A stretch of DNA of 6,047 nucleotides from Actinomycetota bacterium (GCA_009704555.1 WLDY01000043.1:1-6047); one strand, 5' to 3'. Shown: positions 1-6,047, counted from the first letter of the stretch. Notes: generated from the letters alone by a model not told the origin. Made by a program: numbers and translations.

Positions 1-2
1 GT

Positions 3-620
3 GGCCCTGGTGGCATATTGATATCGACGGAGATCCCATTGATCGGTACGCATAACGTAGAGAACTACGTGATGGCCTTGGCTCTGGCGGTCGATAGCGG
101 AGTCGATCCAGTCGTCATCGAGAGCGCATCTCGCGAACTCAAGGGTGCCAGTGGTCGTATGGAGCGAGTCGATCTGGGGCAACCTTTCACTGCTCTCGTC
201 GATTACGGACACTCTCCAGATGCGGTCACTCGAGTCCTTCGATCACTACGTGAGAGCTCATCGGGGAGGATCATCGCTCTACTCGGATGTGGTGGCGACC
301 GTGACCGTAGTAAGCGACCGCTGATGGGGCAAGCGCTAGCGGCGGGTTCCGATGTTGCGATCTTCACCAGCGACAATCCAAGGAGTGAGGATCCGGTCGA
401 GATCTTGAAGGAGATGACGGCGGGACTTACGATCAAGGAACCTTCGCGAATTGAGATCGACCGAAAGAACGCAATCGAGTACGCGATCTCGCTGGCGGAG
501 CCTGGTGATCTAGTCGTCGTTCTCGGTAAGGGACATGAACGAGGTCAACAATTCAAGGACCGGCTCGAAGAGTTCGATGATCGCCTCGAGGTAGCCAAGG
601 CCATCGAAGGCCGAAGGTGA
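3..620 (+). CDS. murE: UDP-N-acetylmuramoyl-tripeptide synthetase MurE, meso-DAP type (3' part only)
   Basis: This is the C-terminal 205 residues of MurE, the cytoplasmic ATP-dependent ligase that adds the third stem-peptide residue to UDP-MurNAc-L-Ala-D-Glu. The reading frame is open from base 3, so the gene begins upstream of the window; the TTG at 18 is an internal Leu codon. Visible blocks, numbered within the fragment, are GTHNVEN (15-21) at the end of the central domain, SGRMERV (50-56), VDYGHSPDA (66-74), GCGGDRDR (95-102), TSDNPRSEDP (122-131) and GKGHE (175-179). DNPR is the established signature for binding meso-diaminopimelate; lysine-type enzymes lack this Arg. The central block reads DYGHSPDA where DYAHTPDA is usual. 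The N-terminal UDP-binding domain and the P-loop lie outside the window. It ends in TGA, followed 21 bases later by murF in the same frame. Identity is certain; DAP specificity is inferred from the motif. Confidence 0.97.
   Translation, partial: GPGGILISTEIPLIGTHNVENYVMALALAVDSGVDPVVIESASRELKGASGRMERVDLGQPFTALVDYGHSPDAVTRVLRSLRESSSGRIIALLGCGGDRDRSKRPLMGQALAAGSDVAIFTSDNPRSEDPVEILKEMTAGLTIKEPSRIEIDRKNAIEYAISLAEPGDLVVVLGKGHERGQQFKDRLEEFDDRLEVAKAIEGRR
613..620 (+). promoter_or_regulatory. Shine-Dalgarno-like site at the murE stop
   Basis: GAAGGTGA covers the last codons of murE. Its AGGTGA core (615-620) matches the complement of the 16S rRNA 3' end. It lies 7 bases before the ATG at 628 but 21 bases before the murF ATG at 642. 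By spacing it serves the 5-codon mini-ORF rather than murF directly. The match is seen in the sequence; its function is inferred. Confidence 0.4.
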
Positions 621-627
621 ATTCGAG

Positions 628-645
628 ATGAGTGCCAAGAAATGA
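628..645 (+). other. Possible 5-codon leader mini-ORF overlapping the murF start
   Basis: An ATG at 628 opens a reading frame of only five codons (M-S-A-K-K) that stops with TGA at 643-645. The stop overlaps the murF ATG (642-644) in an ATGA arrangement. It has a well-placed Shine-Dalgarno-like site 7 bases upstream, whereas the murF ATG has no convincing site of its own. One reading is that ribosomes initiate here, stop at once and restart on murF, which would couple murF to murE. It may equally be chance, since such tiny ORFs are common. No function for the peptide is proposed. Confidence 0.25.
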
Positions 646-2084
646 AGGTCACCTGGACGATTGAGGAGGTCGCTCTCGTCATCGGCGGGAATCTCATCAA
701 TGCCGATCGGGCTCGAGAGACTAGTGGCGCGCTCTTCTTTGATTCGCGAACTCCTCTGAAGGACGGGATATTCCTCGCGCTTGAAGGCGAGCGAGTCGAC
801 GGCCATGACTTCGTCAGAGAGTGCGGTGCATCCTTTTCATTCGTGTCACGTGATGTCGATGCGCCAGCGATCGTGGTCTCCGATGTGCTGGCCGCCGCCG
901 CGCTATGGGCGAGCCACTATCGCGCGTCATTGAAGGCTTTGACCGTCGTAGGGATCACGGGATCACAAGGTAAGACCACCACCAAGGACATGGCCCATCA
1001 CATGCTTCGACTTCATACAGGCATGAGAGAGGGCGCAGTGGTCGCGCCGATAGGTTCATACAACAACGATCTTGGTCTTCCAGTCGTGATCACCTCGTGT
1101 CAGGAGTCGACTCGTTACTGCATCTCGGAGATGGGTGCACGTCACAAGGGAGACATCTTCCGATTGGCGACGATCGCCAAGCCGCAGATCGGGATTGTCC
1201 TCAAGGTGGGCACCGCTCATCTCGGCGAGTTCGGAAGTCGCGAAGCGATAGCGGAGACCAAGTCGGAGTTGGTCGCAGGTATCGATCACGGCGGTATTGC
1301 GATCCTCGGCACCTACGATGAGTTCACACCCCTCATGGCTCGTGCGCGTCCTGACCTCACTGTGATCACCTTCGGAGAACGAGGAGATGAGACGGTCCGA
1401 GCGACAGATGTAGAGGCGCGCGGTGGATTCGCTCACTTTGAATTGGTCACACCTCGCGGGCGAGAAGTGGTGGAGTTACGGGTCGCTGGCGTGCATAACG
1501 TCGCGAATGCTCTTGCCACCGCAGCGCTGGGATTCGCCCTAGGTATACCTGAGAACGAGATCGCTACGGCGCTATCGACCTTCGAACCCCAGAGTCGATG
1601 GCGGATGGAGTTGAGCGAAATCCATGGCGTCACTGTGGTCAACGACTCATACAACGCCAATCCGGAGAGTATGAAGGCAGCCTTGGAGACCACGCGACTG
1701 CTCGCGCAAGAGAGTGGCGGCCGAAGTTTCGCTTTCCTGGGGACGATGAACGAGCTCGGAGATGCATCCGATGCGATGCATGGTGAGATCGGTAGAGAGG
1801 TACTCTCATTGGGGATCGATTACCTCATCTCGGTCAACGAACAGCGATATCTGGTCGATTCCAAGGGAGAGACAGAGGCGATTCTGGTCGCGGATCTCGA
1901 TCAGGCACGAAAGTTCTTCGACTCCATAGAGGCTGGAGACTGCGTGTTGTTCAAGGCTTCTCGCAGCGTCGGTCTGGAACGATTAGCAGCTCACCTTGTC
2001 GAATCTCTCAAGGAGCGCGTTCAGAGATCCTCAGAATCATTGGATGGAGAGTCAGCGAGAGATGATGAACGGGAGAGTGAGTAG
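642..2084 (+). CDS. murF: UDP-N-acetylmuramoyl-tripeptide--D-alanyl-D-alanine ligase MurF
   Basis: MurF is the cytoplasmic Mur ligase that joins D-Ala-D-Ala to the UDP-MurNAc-tripeptide, completing the pentapeptide precursor. The 480-residue length fits the family. In order, it shows the N-terminal substrate domain with FFDSR (32-36), the ATP P-loop GITGSQGKTTTKD (104-116), SYNNDLGLP (139-147), EMGARHKGD (163-171), TAHLGEFGS (191-199), Lys207 at the position expected for the carbamylated lysine, HNVANA (285-290), the C-terminal domain DSYNANP (335-341), LGTMNELG (366-373) and KASRS (438-442). Gln109 in the P-loop, where Ser is frequent, and Thr368, where Asp or Glu is usual, are mild variants. 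The last 24 residues form a highly charged, probably disordered tail. ATG 642 is chosen because it gives the normal family N-terminus and the only in-frame codons upstream to the murE stop are non-start codons apart from a rare ATT. No good ribosome site precedes it, so coupling to upstream translation is likely. Confidence 0.98.
   Translation: MKVTWTIEEVALVIGGNLINADRARETSGALFFDSRTPLKDGIFLALEGERVDGHDFVRECGASFSFVSRDVDAPAIVVSDVLAAAALWASHYRASLKALTVVGITGSQGKTTTKDMAHHMLRLHTGMREGAVVAPIGSYNNDLGLPVVITSCQESTRYCISEMGARHKGDIFRLATIAKPQIGIVLKVGTAHLGEFGSREAIAETKSELVAGIDHGGIAILGTYDEFTPLMARARPDLTVITFGERGDETVRATDVEARGGFAHFELVTPRGREVVELRVAGVHNVANALATAALGFALGIPENEIATALSTFEPQSRWRMELSEIHGVTVVNDSYNANPESMKAALETTRLLAQESGGRSFAFLGTMNELGDASDAMHGEIGREVLSLGIDYLISVNEQRYLVDSKGETEAILVADLDQARKFFDSIEAGDCVLFKASRSVGLERLAAHLVESLKERVQRSSESLDGESARDDERESE
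2071..2077 (+). promoter_or_regulatory. Ribosome binding site of mraY
   Basis: GGGAGAG lies inside the last codons of murF. Its GGAG core (2072-2075) sits 9 bases before the mraY ATG at 2085. It supports initiation exactly at the ATG that abuts the murF TAG. The site encodes part of the charged MurF tail, so tail sequence and mraY initiation share the same bases. Confidence 0.6.
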
Positions 2085-3143
2085 ATGAGAGGAATCCTCC
2101 TCGCCGGCGCATTCTCTGCGATCTTGGCTTTCTTGCTCTCGCCACTTCTCATAAAGGTGCTCACTCGTCGAGGGATCGGGCAGGTCATCCGAACCGACGG
2201 ACCGACAACCCACCAGGTCAAGAGCGGTACTCCCACGATGGGGGGAGTGGCGATCATCTTCGCTGCCACGATGGGCTACCTCGCATCCCACATCATCATC
2301 GGTGTTCCTGTCACTACCTCCGCGATCTTGGTACTCGGCCTGGTCGCTGGAATCGGACTCATCGGTTTCCTTGATGACTGGCTGAAGATCTCACGCCGGA
2401 ATTCGAAAGGACTCTCAGCGAAGTTGAAGTTGCTCGGTCAAGCAATGATCGCAATTGCCTTCGCCATCGCCGGCAGGAACTTCCCAGATGAGAGAGGTCT
2501 TTCCCCGATCTCCGATCAACTCTCCACGGTGCGAGATACCGCAATCACATTAGCTCCAATCCTGGTGATCCTTCTCGCTCTGGTAATGATCCTCGGCACC
2601 AGTAATGCGGTCAATCTGACCGATGGTCTCGACGGTTTGGCATCGGGTGCTGCGATCCTCTCCTTCCTCGCCTTCATCCTGATCGGTGTGTGGGAGTTCG
2701 GACAGAGCTGCGGCATCGAACCATCACCGAAGTGTTATGAGGTTCGTGACCCACTCGACCTTGCGGTCCTTGCCGCAGCTTTCGCGGGAGCGCTCGCAGG
2801 TTTCCTTTGGTGGAACACTGCGCCAGCTCAGATCTACATGGGTGACACGGGATCGTTAGCAGTCGGTGCGGCTCTCGCCGGCCTGGCGCTCACACTTCGT
2901 GTCGAGTTGCTCTTGATAGCGCTCGGCGGGCTCTTCGTCATCATCACTCTCTCGGTCATCATCCAGACTGGCTACTACAAGCTCTCCGGTGGAAAGCGCG
3001 TCTTCAAGATGGCACCGCTTCATCATCACTTCGAACTCTCGGGATGGAGTGAGGTGACAGTGGTGGTTCGTTTCTGGATCATCGCCGGCCTCTGTATGGC
3101 CCTGGGTCTCGGCCTCTTCTATGCCGACTGGGTCGTGGGGTAA
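2085..3143 (+). CDS. mraY: Phospho-N-acetylmuramoyl-pentapeptide transferase MraY
   Basis: MraY is the integral membrane enzyme that transfers phospho-MurNAc-pentapeptide from UDP to undecaprenyl phosphate, giving lipid I. The 352-residue length is normal and the protein alternates hydrophobic segments and loops compatible with the family's ten membrane helices. Key blocks are DGPTTHQVKSGTPTMGG (38-54), FLDDWLK (95-101) with the paired Asp97-Asp98, NLTDGLDGLA (177-186), YMGDTGSLA (251-259) with Asp254, and PLHHHFE (311-317). Residues 216-226, KCYEVRDPLDL, and the WWNTAPA segment (242-248) look actinobacterial. Cys209 and Cys217 fall in the predicted extracytoplasmic loop between helices 6 and 7. 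The ATG directly follows the murF TAG with no spacer and is in the same frame; a GGGAGAG site supports it. The TAA stop lies 10 bases before the preferred murD start. Confidence 0.98.
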   Translation: MRGILLAGAFSAILAFLLSPLLIKVLTRRGIGQVIRTDGPTTHQVKSGTPTMGGVAIIFAATMGYLASHIIIGVPVTTSAILVLGLVAGIGLIGFLDDWLKISRRNSKGLSAKLKLLGQAMIAIAFAIAGRNFPDERGLSPISDQLSTVRDTAITLAPILVILLALVMILGTSNAVNLTDGLDGLASGAAILSFLAFILIGVWEFGQSCGIEPSPKCYEVRDPLDLAVLAAAFAGALAGFLWWNTAPAQIYMGDTGSLAVGAALAGLALTLRVELLLIALGGLFVIITLSVIIQTGYYKLSGGKRVFKMAPLHHHFELSGWSEVTVVVRFWIIAGLCMALGLGLFYADWVVG

Positions 3144-3153
3144 CGCCACCATC

Positions 3154-4536
3154 ATGACGGTTGGATCGGTCACCATTGATGCGTTGCGAGGACTCGATCT
3201 CGTCATCGTCGGCGCAGGTGTAACGGGTAAGGCACTCCATGATTTTGCTCTCTCTCACGGCGCTTTAGTCTCGATGGTCGATGATCGCGTTGATGGTGCC
3301 TTGCGTTCCTTGCCGGAGAGATGCGCATTAGCGATCATCAGTCCGGGATGGAGACCTGATCATTCAGTCATCGAAGAGATACGTGCGCGTGGGATCCCAC
3401 ATCTGAGTGAGATCGACTTCGCCTGGGAGATGAAGCGACAGATCGCGCCGGAGCAACGTTGGATCGCGCTCTCTGGCACCAACGGCAAGACCACCACCAT
3501 TCAGATGGTCGAGAACATCATGCGAAGCGCTGGAGTAGCAGGAGTCGCATGTGGCAACGTCGGTCGAACGGTGATCGAGTCGATCACTCCTGAGATCGAC
3601 ATCCTCGCCATCGAACTCTCCTCGTTCCAGATAGATTGGAGCGAGCTCCCTCGATTCGAGGCGATTGCACTCCTCAACATCTCTCCCGACCATATCGACT
3701 GGCATGGAAGTTTCGACAGATATCGAGATGCGAAGCTCAAATTGATATCACTTTCCAAGCGATCCTTCATCAATGTCTCCGATGCCACCTTGAGTCGTTC
3801 TTGGCCAGAGCTCACCACCGCTACCAATTCTGATCTGATTCCATTCCATCTAGGTTCTCCAGCAAGTGGCGAGATAGGTCTCGTCGAGGATCTGATCGTC
3901 GATCGCGCTTTGGTCGATGACCCCATGAATGCGGAGGTCTTGGTAGAGGTAGCGGTATTGCCTTCAAACGCATCTCATAATGTCAGTAACGCCATGGCTG
4001 CTGCAGCTCTCTCCAAGGCGATTGGAATCGGTGCTGACGCCATCACAGAGGGCCTTGCCACATTCGTCTTGGATCAACATCGTCTACAAGTCATCGGCGA
4101 AGCAAAGGGCATCACCTGGGTCGATGATTCCAAGGCGACCAATCCGCATGCCGCGATGGCCGCGATCTTCTCGTTTCCATCGGTGATCTGGATCGCTGGC
4201 GGTCTTGCGAAAGGTGCGTCGATGGATGAGTTGGTTCGGGCGACATCCTCGCGAGTGAGAGCGGCGATCTTGGTCGGAAGAGATGCACCTCTGATCCGTG
4301 CTGCGCTCGAAGAACTCAATCCAAGTGTCAAGATCGTCGAAGTTGGCGCCACCCAAGGTAGGGAAGTGATGCGCGAGGCAGTGACCTTCGCCAAGAATCT
4401 CGCTTCACGTGGTGACACTGTCCTACTCGCACCAGCGTGTGCCTCTATGGATCAATTCACTTCCTACAAAGAGCGCGGTGACCTCTTTCAAGGCGCCGTG
4501 AAGGAACTAGTGCTGAGTGAAGGAGGAGCGCCATGA
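3154..4536 (+). CDS. murD: UDP-N-acetylmuramoyl-L-alanine--D-glutamate ligase MurD
   Basis: MurD is the cytoplasmic Mur ligase adding D-Glu to UDP-MurNAc-L-Ala. Counted from ATG 3154 it has 460 residues, normal for the family. It shows an N-terminal nucleotide-binding-like fold with VGAGVTGKA (19-27), SPGW (63-66), HLSEID (83-88), the ATP P-loop SGTNGKTTT (107-115), GNVGRT (134-139), ELSSFQ (154-159), NISPDHIDWHGSFDRY (175-190), Lys194 as the likely carbamylated lysine, HNVSNA (275-280), HRLQV (309-313), DDSKATNPHA (324-333), GGLAKGA (349-355) and PACASMDQF (427-435). An upstream in-frame ATG at 3121 would add 11 residues but lies inside the mraY end, has no ribosome site and precedes no conserved sequence. 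ATG 3154 is preferred, with a weak GGGG at 3137-3140, 13 bases away. The stop overlaps the ftsW start by four bases. Confidence 0.97.
   Translation: MTVGSVTIDALRGLDLVIVGAGVTGKALHDFALSHGALVSMVDDRVDGALRSLPERCALAIISPGWRPDHSVIEEIRARGIPHLSEIDFAWEMKRQIAPEQRWIALSGTNGKTTTIQMVENIMRSAGVAGVACGNVGRTVIESITPEIDILAIELSSFQIDWSELPRFEAIALLNISPDHIDWHGSFDRYRDAKLKLISLSKRSFINVSDATLSRSWPELTTATNSDLIPFHLGSPASGEIGLVEDLIVDRALVDDPMNAEVLVEVAVLPSNASHNVSNAMAAAALSKAIGIGADAITEGLATFVLDQHRLQVIGEAKGITWVDDSKATNPHAAMAAIFSFPSVIWIAGGLAKGASMDELVRATSSRVRAAILVGRDAPLIRAALEELNPSVKIVEVGATQGREVMREAVTFAKNLASRGDTVLLAPACASMDQFTSYKERGDLFQGAVKELVLSEGGAP
4520..4528 (+). promoter_or_regulatory. Strong ribosome binding site of ftsW
   Basis: AAGGAGGAG within the final murD codons is the best Shine-Dalgarno match in the window. 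AAGGAGG (4520-4526) ends 6 bases before the ATG at 4533. It fixes the ftsW start and suggests ftsW can initiate independently as well as by coupling through the ATGA overlap with murD. Confidence 0.8.
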
Positions 4537-5705
4537 AACGTCCAGTGGTCAATTTCTATGGGGTGGCTCTTCCGACCATCTTGATCTCCATCCTCGGCCT
4601 GGTCATGGTCTTCTCCGCCTCGAGCGTCAAAGCACTCCAAGACTCCGGCTCCTCGGTCGCTATCGTCGGCAGGCAAGCCCTTCTCTTCCTTGTCGGTCTT
4701 GCGATTGCACTCTTCCTCTTCCGAGCACCTTTTGCTTTCCTGAAGCGGATGTCGACTCTCTCACTCGTACTCTCCCTCATCGCATTGGCTTTGCCACAAC
4801 TTCCAGTGATCGGTAAAGAGGTAAACGGCAACGTGAACTGGATTTCGATTGCAGGCTTCACGATGCAACCGAGTGAGTTTGCCAAGCTGGGCATGATCCT
4901 CTGGTTGGCAGGTGTACTCGCTCGACATGAGGAGTTGAAGGAACGGCAAGCTCCGATGGGTCCGAGTGCGCTCGCTGCACAAATCCTTCCTGGGATCATC
5001 GCCATGATCGCACTGATCCTCGTCGGTAAGGATCTCGGCACTGCACTGGTCTTCGCTGCCATCGCAGCGGGAGTGCTCTTCGTCGCAGGGATACAGATCC
5101 GATGGTTCGTCGCAGCGATCGCTGCACTGACGCTGATGGCGGTCGTCTTGATCCTGACCCAATCGAATCGGATCTATCGCATCAAGGCTCTGCTCGACCC
5201 TTTCTCGGAAGAGCACTATCAGAACGCCGGTTGGCAACCCGCGCACTCGATCATGGGTTTGGCTTCAGGTGGCATCTTCGGATCCGGATTGGGCGCGGGA
5301 AAACAGAAGTGGGGTAATCTCGCTGAAGCGCATACCGACTTCATCTTCGCTGTCGTAGGAGAGGAGATAGGTCTCCTAGGGACGCTCACCCTCTTGGGGC
5401 TCTTCGCTTTCCTTCTGCTCTCCATGTTCAAGATCGCACTTCGCTCGCAGACTCTCTTGGAGAGGTTCTTCGTCTCTGGTGTCGCCCTCTGGTTCGCAAT
5501 TCAGATCGTGGTCAACATCGGATCGGTGACGGGGCTCATCCCGGTGATCGGCGTGACCCTGCCACTCGTCTCGTACGGTGGTTCATCACTGATAGCCACA
5601 TTGGCTGCCTTAGGTCTGGTCCTTGGCGTGGCCATGCGGGATCCTGAAGTGAAGAGCGAGATCACTCGAAAGATCTCTCGCTCCCTCAAGTACTCTCAGA
5701 AGTGA
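4533..5705 (+). CDS. ftsW: Septal peptidoglycan glycosyltransferase FtsW (SEDS family)
   Basis: FtsW is the SEDS-family membrane polymerase that builds septal glycan strands from lipid II together with a class B penicillin-binding protein. The 390 residues contain about ten hydrophobic segments, roughly at 12-30, 48-64, 74-90, 113-131, 147-165, 168-185, 189-209, 272-298, 312-332 and 340-368. Motifs are FSASS (27-31), NWISIAG (102-108), QPSEFAKLG (112-120), GKDLGTA (165-171), the extracytoplasmic block EAHTDFIFA (265-273) with Asp269 at the presumed catalytic position, GEEIGLLG (276-283), and LVSYGGSSL (345-353). FtsW and RodA share these features; the position between murD and murG is what favours FtsW. 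The C-terminal tail after the last helix is only about 20 basic residues, shorter than in several actinobacterial FtsW proteins I recall. Start ATG 4533 overlaps the murD stop as ATGA and has a strong ribosome site. The stop overlaps murG as TGATG. Confidence 0.96.
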   Translation: MKRPVVNFYGVALPTILISILGLVMVFSASSVKALQDSGSSVAIVGRQALLFLVGLAIALFLFRAPFAFLKRMSTLSLVLSLIALALPQLPVIGKEVNGNVNWISIAGFTMQPSEFAKLGMILWLAGVLARHEELKERQAPMGPSALAAQILPGIIAMIALILVGKDLGTALVFAAIAAGVLFVAGIQIRWFVAAIAALTLMAVVLILTQSNRIYRIKALLDPFSEEHYQNAGWQPAHSIMGLASGGIFGSGLGAGKQKWGNLAEAHTDFIFAVVGEEIGLLGTLTLLGLFAFLLLSMFKIALRSQTLLERFFVSGVALWFAIQIVVNIGSVTGLIPVIGVTLPLVSYGGSSLIATLAALGLVLGVAMRDPEVKSEITRKISRSLKYSQK

Positions 5706-6047
5706 TGAAGCGCGTTCTCTTCGCTGCCGGGGGCACGATGGGACATCTCGGTCCCGCGATCGCCGTCGCGACTGCGCTTTCAAAGTCCTCGCCCTCAACC
5801 GAGATTCTCTTCGTTGGTACAAGCTCGGGAGTCGAATCTGCGATCGAGATCCCTTTCCCGCGTCAGCAGATCATCAAGGTCCCGTTGCCACGTCGGGTCG
5901 GATTCTCGCTTCTCATCTTTCCCATCCGGCTCCTCATCGCGGTTCTCCAATCGATCCGTTGGGTAGCGAAGGTCGATGTCGTAGTCGGATTCGGTGGGTA
6001 TGTCGCGACGCCGGTCTATATCGCAGCCTGGTTATTGCGACGCCGGA
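5705..6047 (+). CDS. murG: Lipid II-forming GlcNAc transferase MurG (5' part only)
   Basis: MurG is the membrane-associated cytoplasmic glycosyltransferase (GT28 family) that adds GlcNAc from UDP-GlcNAc to lipid I, giving lipid II. Only 114 residues of the N-terminal, lipid I-binding domain are present; the gene runs off the window end. Visible features are VLFAAGGTMGHLGPAIAVA (4-22) containing the first glycine loop with His14, FVGTSSGVES (37-46), and VVVGFGGYVATPVYIAA (92-108), the second glycine-rich loop. The usual loop is GGTGGH, or GGTAGH in many actinobacteria; here it is GGTMGH, with Met12 from ATG at 5738. The start ATG overlaps the ftsW TGA by one base (TGATG), which favours termination-reinitiation; the upstream AGAAG is only a weak ribosome site. 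The UDP-GlcNAc-binding C-terminal domain is not visible. Identity is secure. Confidence 0.96.
   Translation, partial: MKRVLFAAGGTMGHLGPAIAVATALSKSSPSTEILFVGTSSGVESAIEIPFPRQQIIKVPLPRRVGFSLLIFPIRLLIAVLQSIRWVAKVDVVVGFGGYVATPVYIAAWLLRRR

Noticed and set aside
18..20. TTG as a start codon for the first gene
   Set aside because: The frame is open to base 3 and the protein begins in mid-domain of MurE, so this is an internal codon of a gene truncated by the window edge.
1056..1436. Antisense open frame of 126 codons opposite murF
   Set aside because: Shadow of conserved MurF codons; no motif and no independent start signal.
1761..1783. Short repeat of GATGCAT with an ATGCAT palindrome inside murF
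   Set aside because: It encodes the D-A-S-D-A-M-H stretch next to the conserved LGTMNELG block and is too short to support a regulatory or repeat element.
3142..3156. GCCACCATCATG, resembling a eukaryotic Kozak context before murD
   Set aside because: The surrounding genes are plainly bacterial; the resemblance is chance.
3364..3926. Antisense open frames opposite murD (113 and 141 codons)
   Set aside because: They fully overlap a clear MurD reading frame, lack family features and have no ribosome site I could support.
4556..5246. Long antisense open frames opposite ftsW (168 and 161 codons)
   Set aside because: They lie fully inside ftsW, show no recognisable motif, and their Ser/Arg/Pro- or Asp/Cys-rich composition is what antisense reading of hydrophobic CTC and ATC codons yields.
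5690..5720. Possible terminator or promoter between ftsW and murG
   Set aside because: The genes overlap by one base (TGATG), with no hairpin followed by a T run and no promoter-like pair of boxes.

Overview
The window is one uninterrupted stretch of the conserved division and cell wall (dcw) cluster. All genes are on the + strand, in the canonical order murE (3' part), murF, mraY, murD, ftsW, murG (5' part). Together they cover the later cytoplasmic steps of peptidoglycan precursor synthesis (MurE, MurD, MurF), lipid I formation (MraY), lipid II formation (MurG), and septal glycan polymerisation (FtsW). I see no mobile element, CRISPR array, RNA gene, terminator or accessory gene. No gap between genes exceeds 21 bases.

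The source looks like an actinobacterium of moderate GC, judged by eye at mid-50s percent. The clearest signs are the MraY loop CYEVRDPLDLA and the LWWNTAPAQIYMGDTGSLA segment, the MurD C-terminal block PACASMDQF, and the MurE ending. These resemble actinobacterial homologues as I remember them; no database search was run. MurE carries DNPR, the signature of the meso-diaminopimelate-adding enzyme, so a DAP-type stem peptide is expected. I cannot name a family or genus.

Layout: murE fragment 3-620; 21-base gap holding a 5-codon mini-ORF that overlaps the murF start; murF 642-2084; mraY 2085-3143 starting on the base after the murF stop; 10-base gap; murD 3154-4536; ftsW 4533-5705 with an ATGA overlap; murG from 5705 with a TGATG overlap, cut by the window end. 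This packing points to a single transcript with translational coupling. No promoter inside the window could be supported.

No undescribed system is present that I can see. The points worth a second look are small: the mini-ORF before murF, a strong excess of GATC tetranucleotides, a Met inside the first glycine loop of MurG, a cysteine pair in an extracytoplasmic loop of MraY, and a short FtsW without the long C-terminal tail of some actinobacteria.
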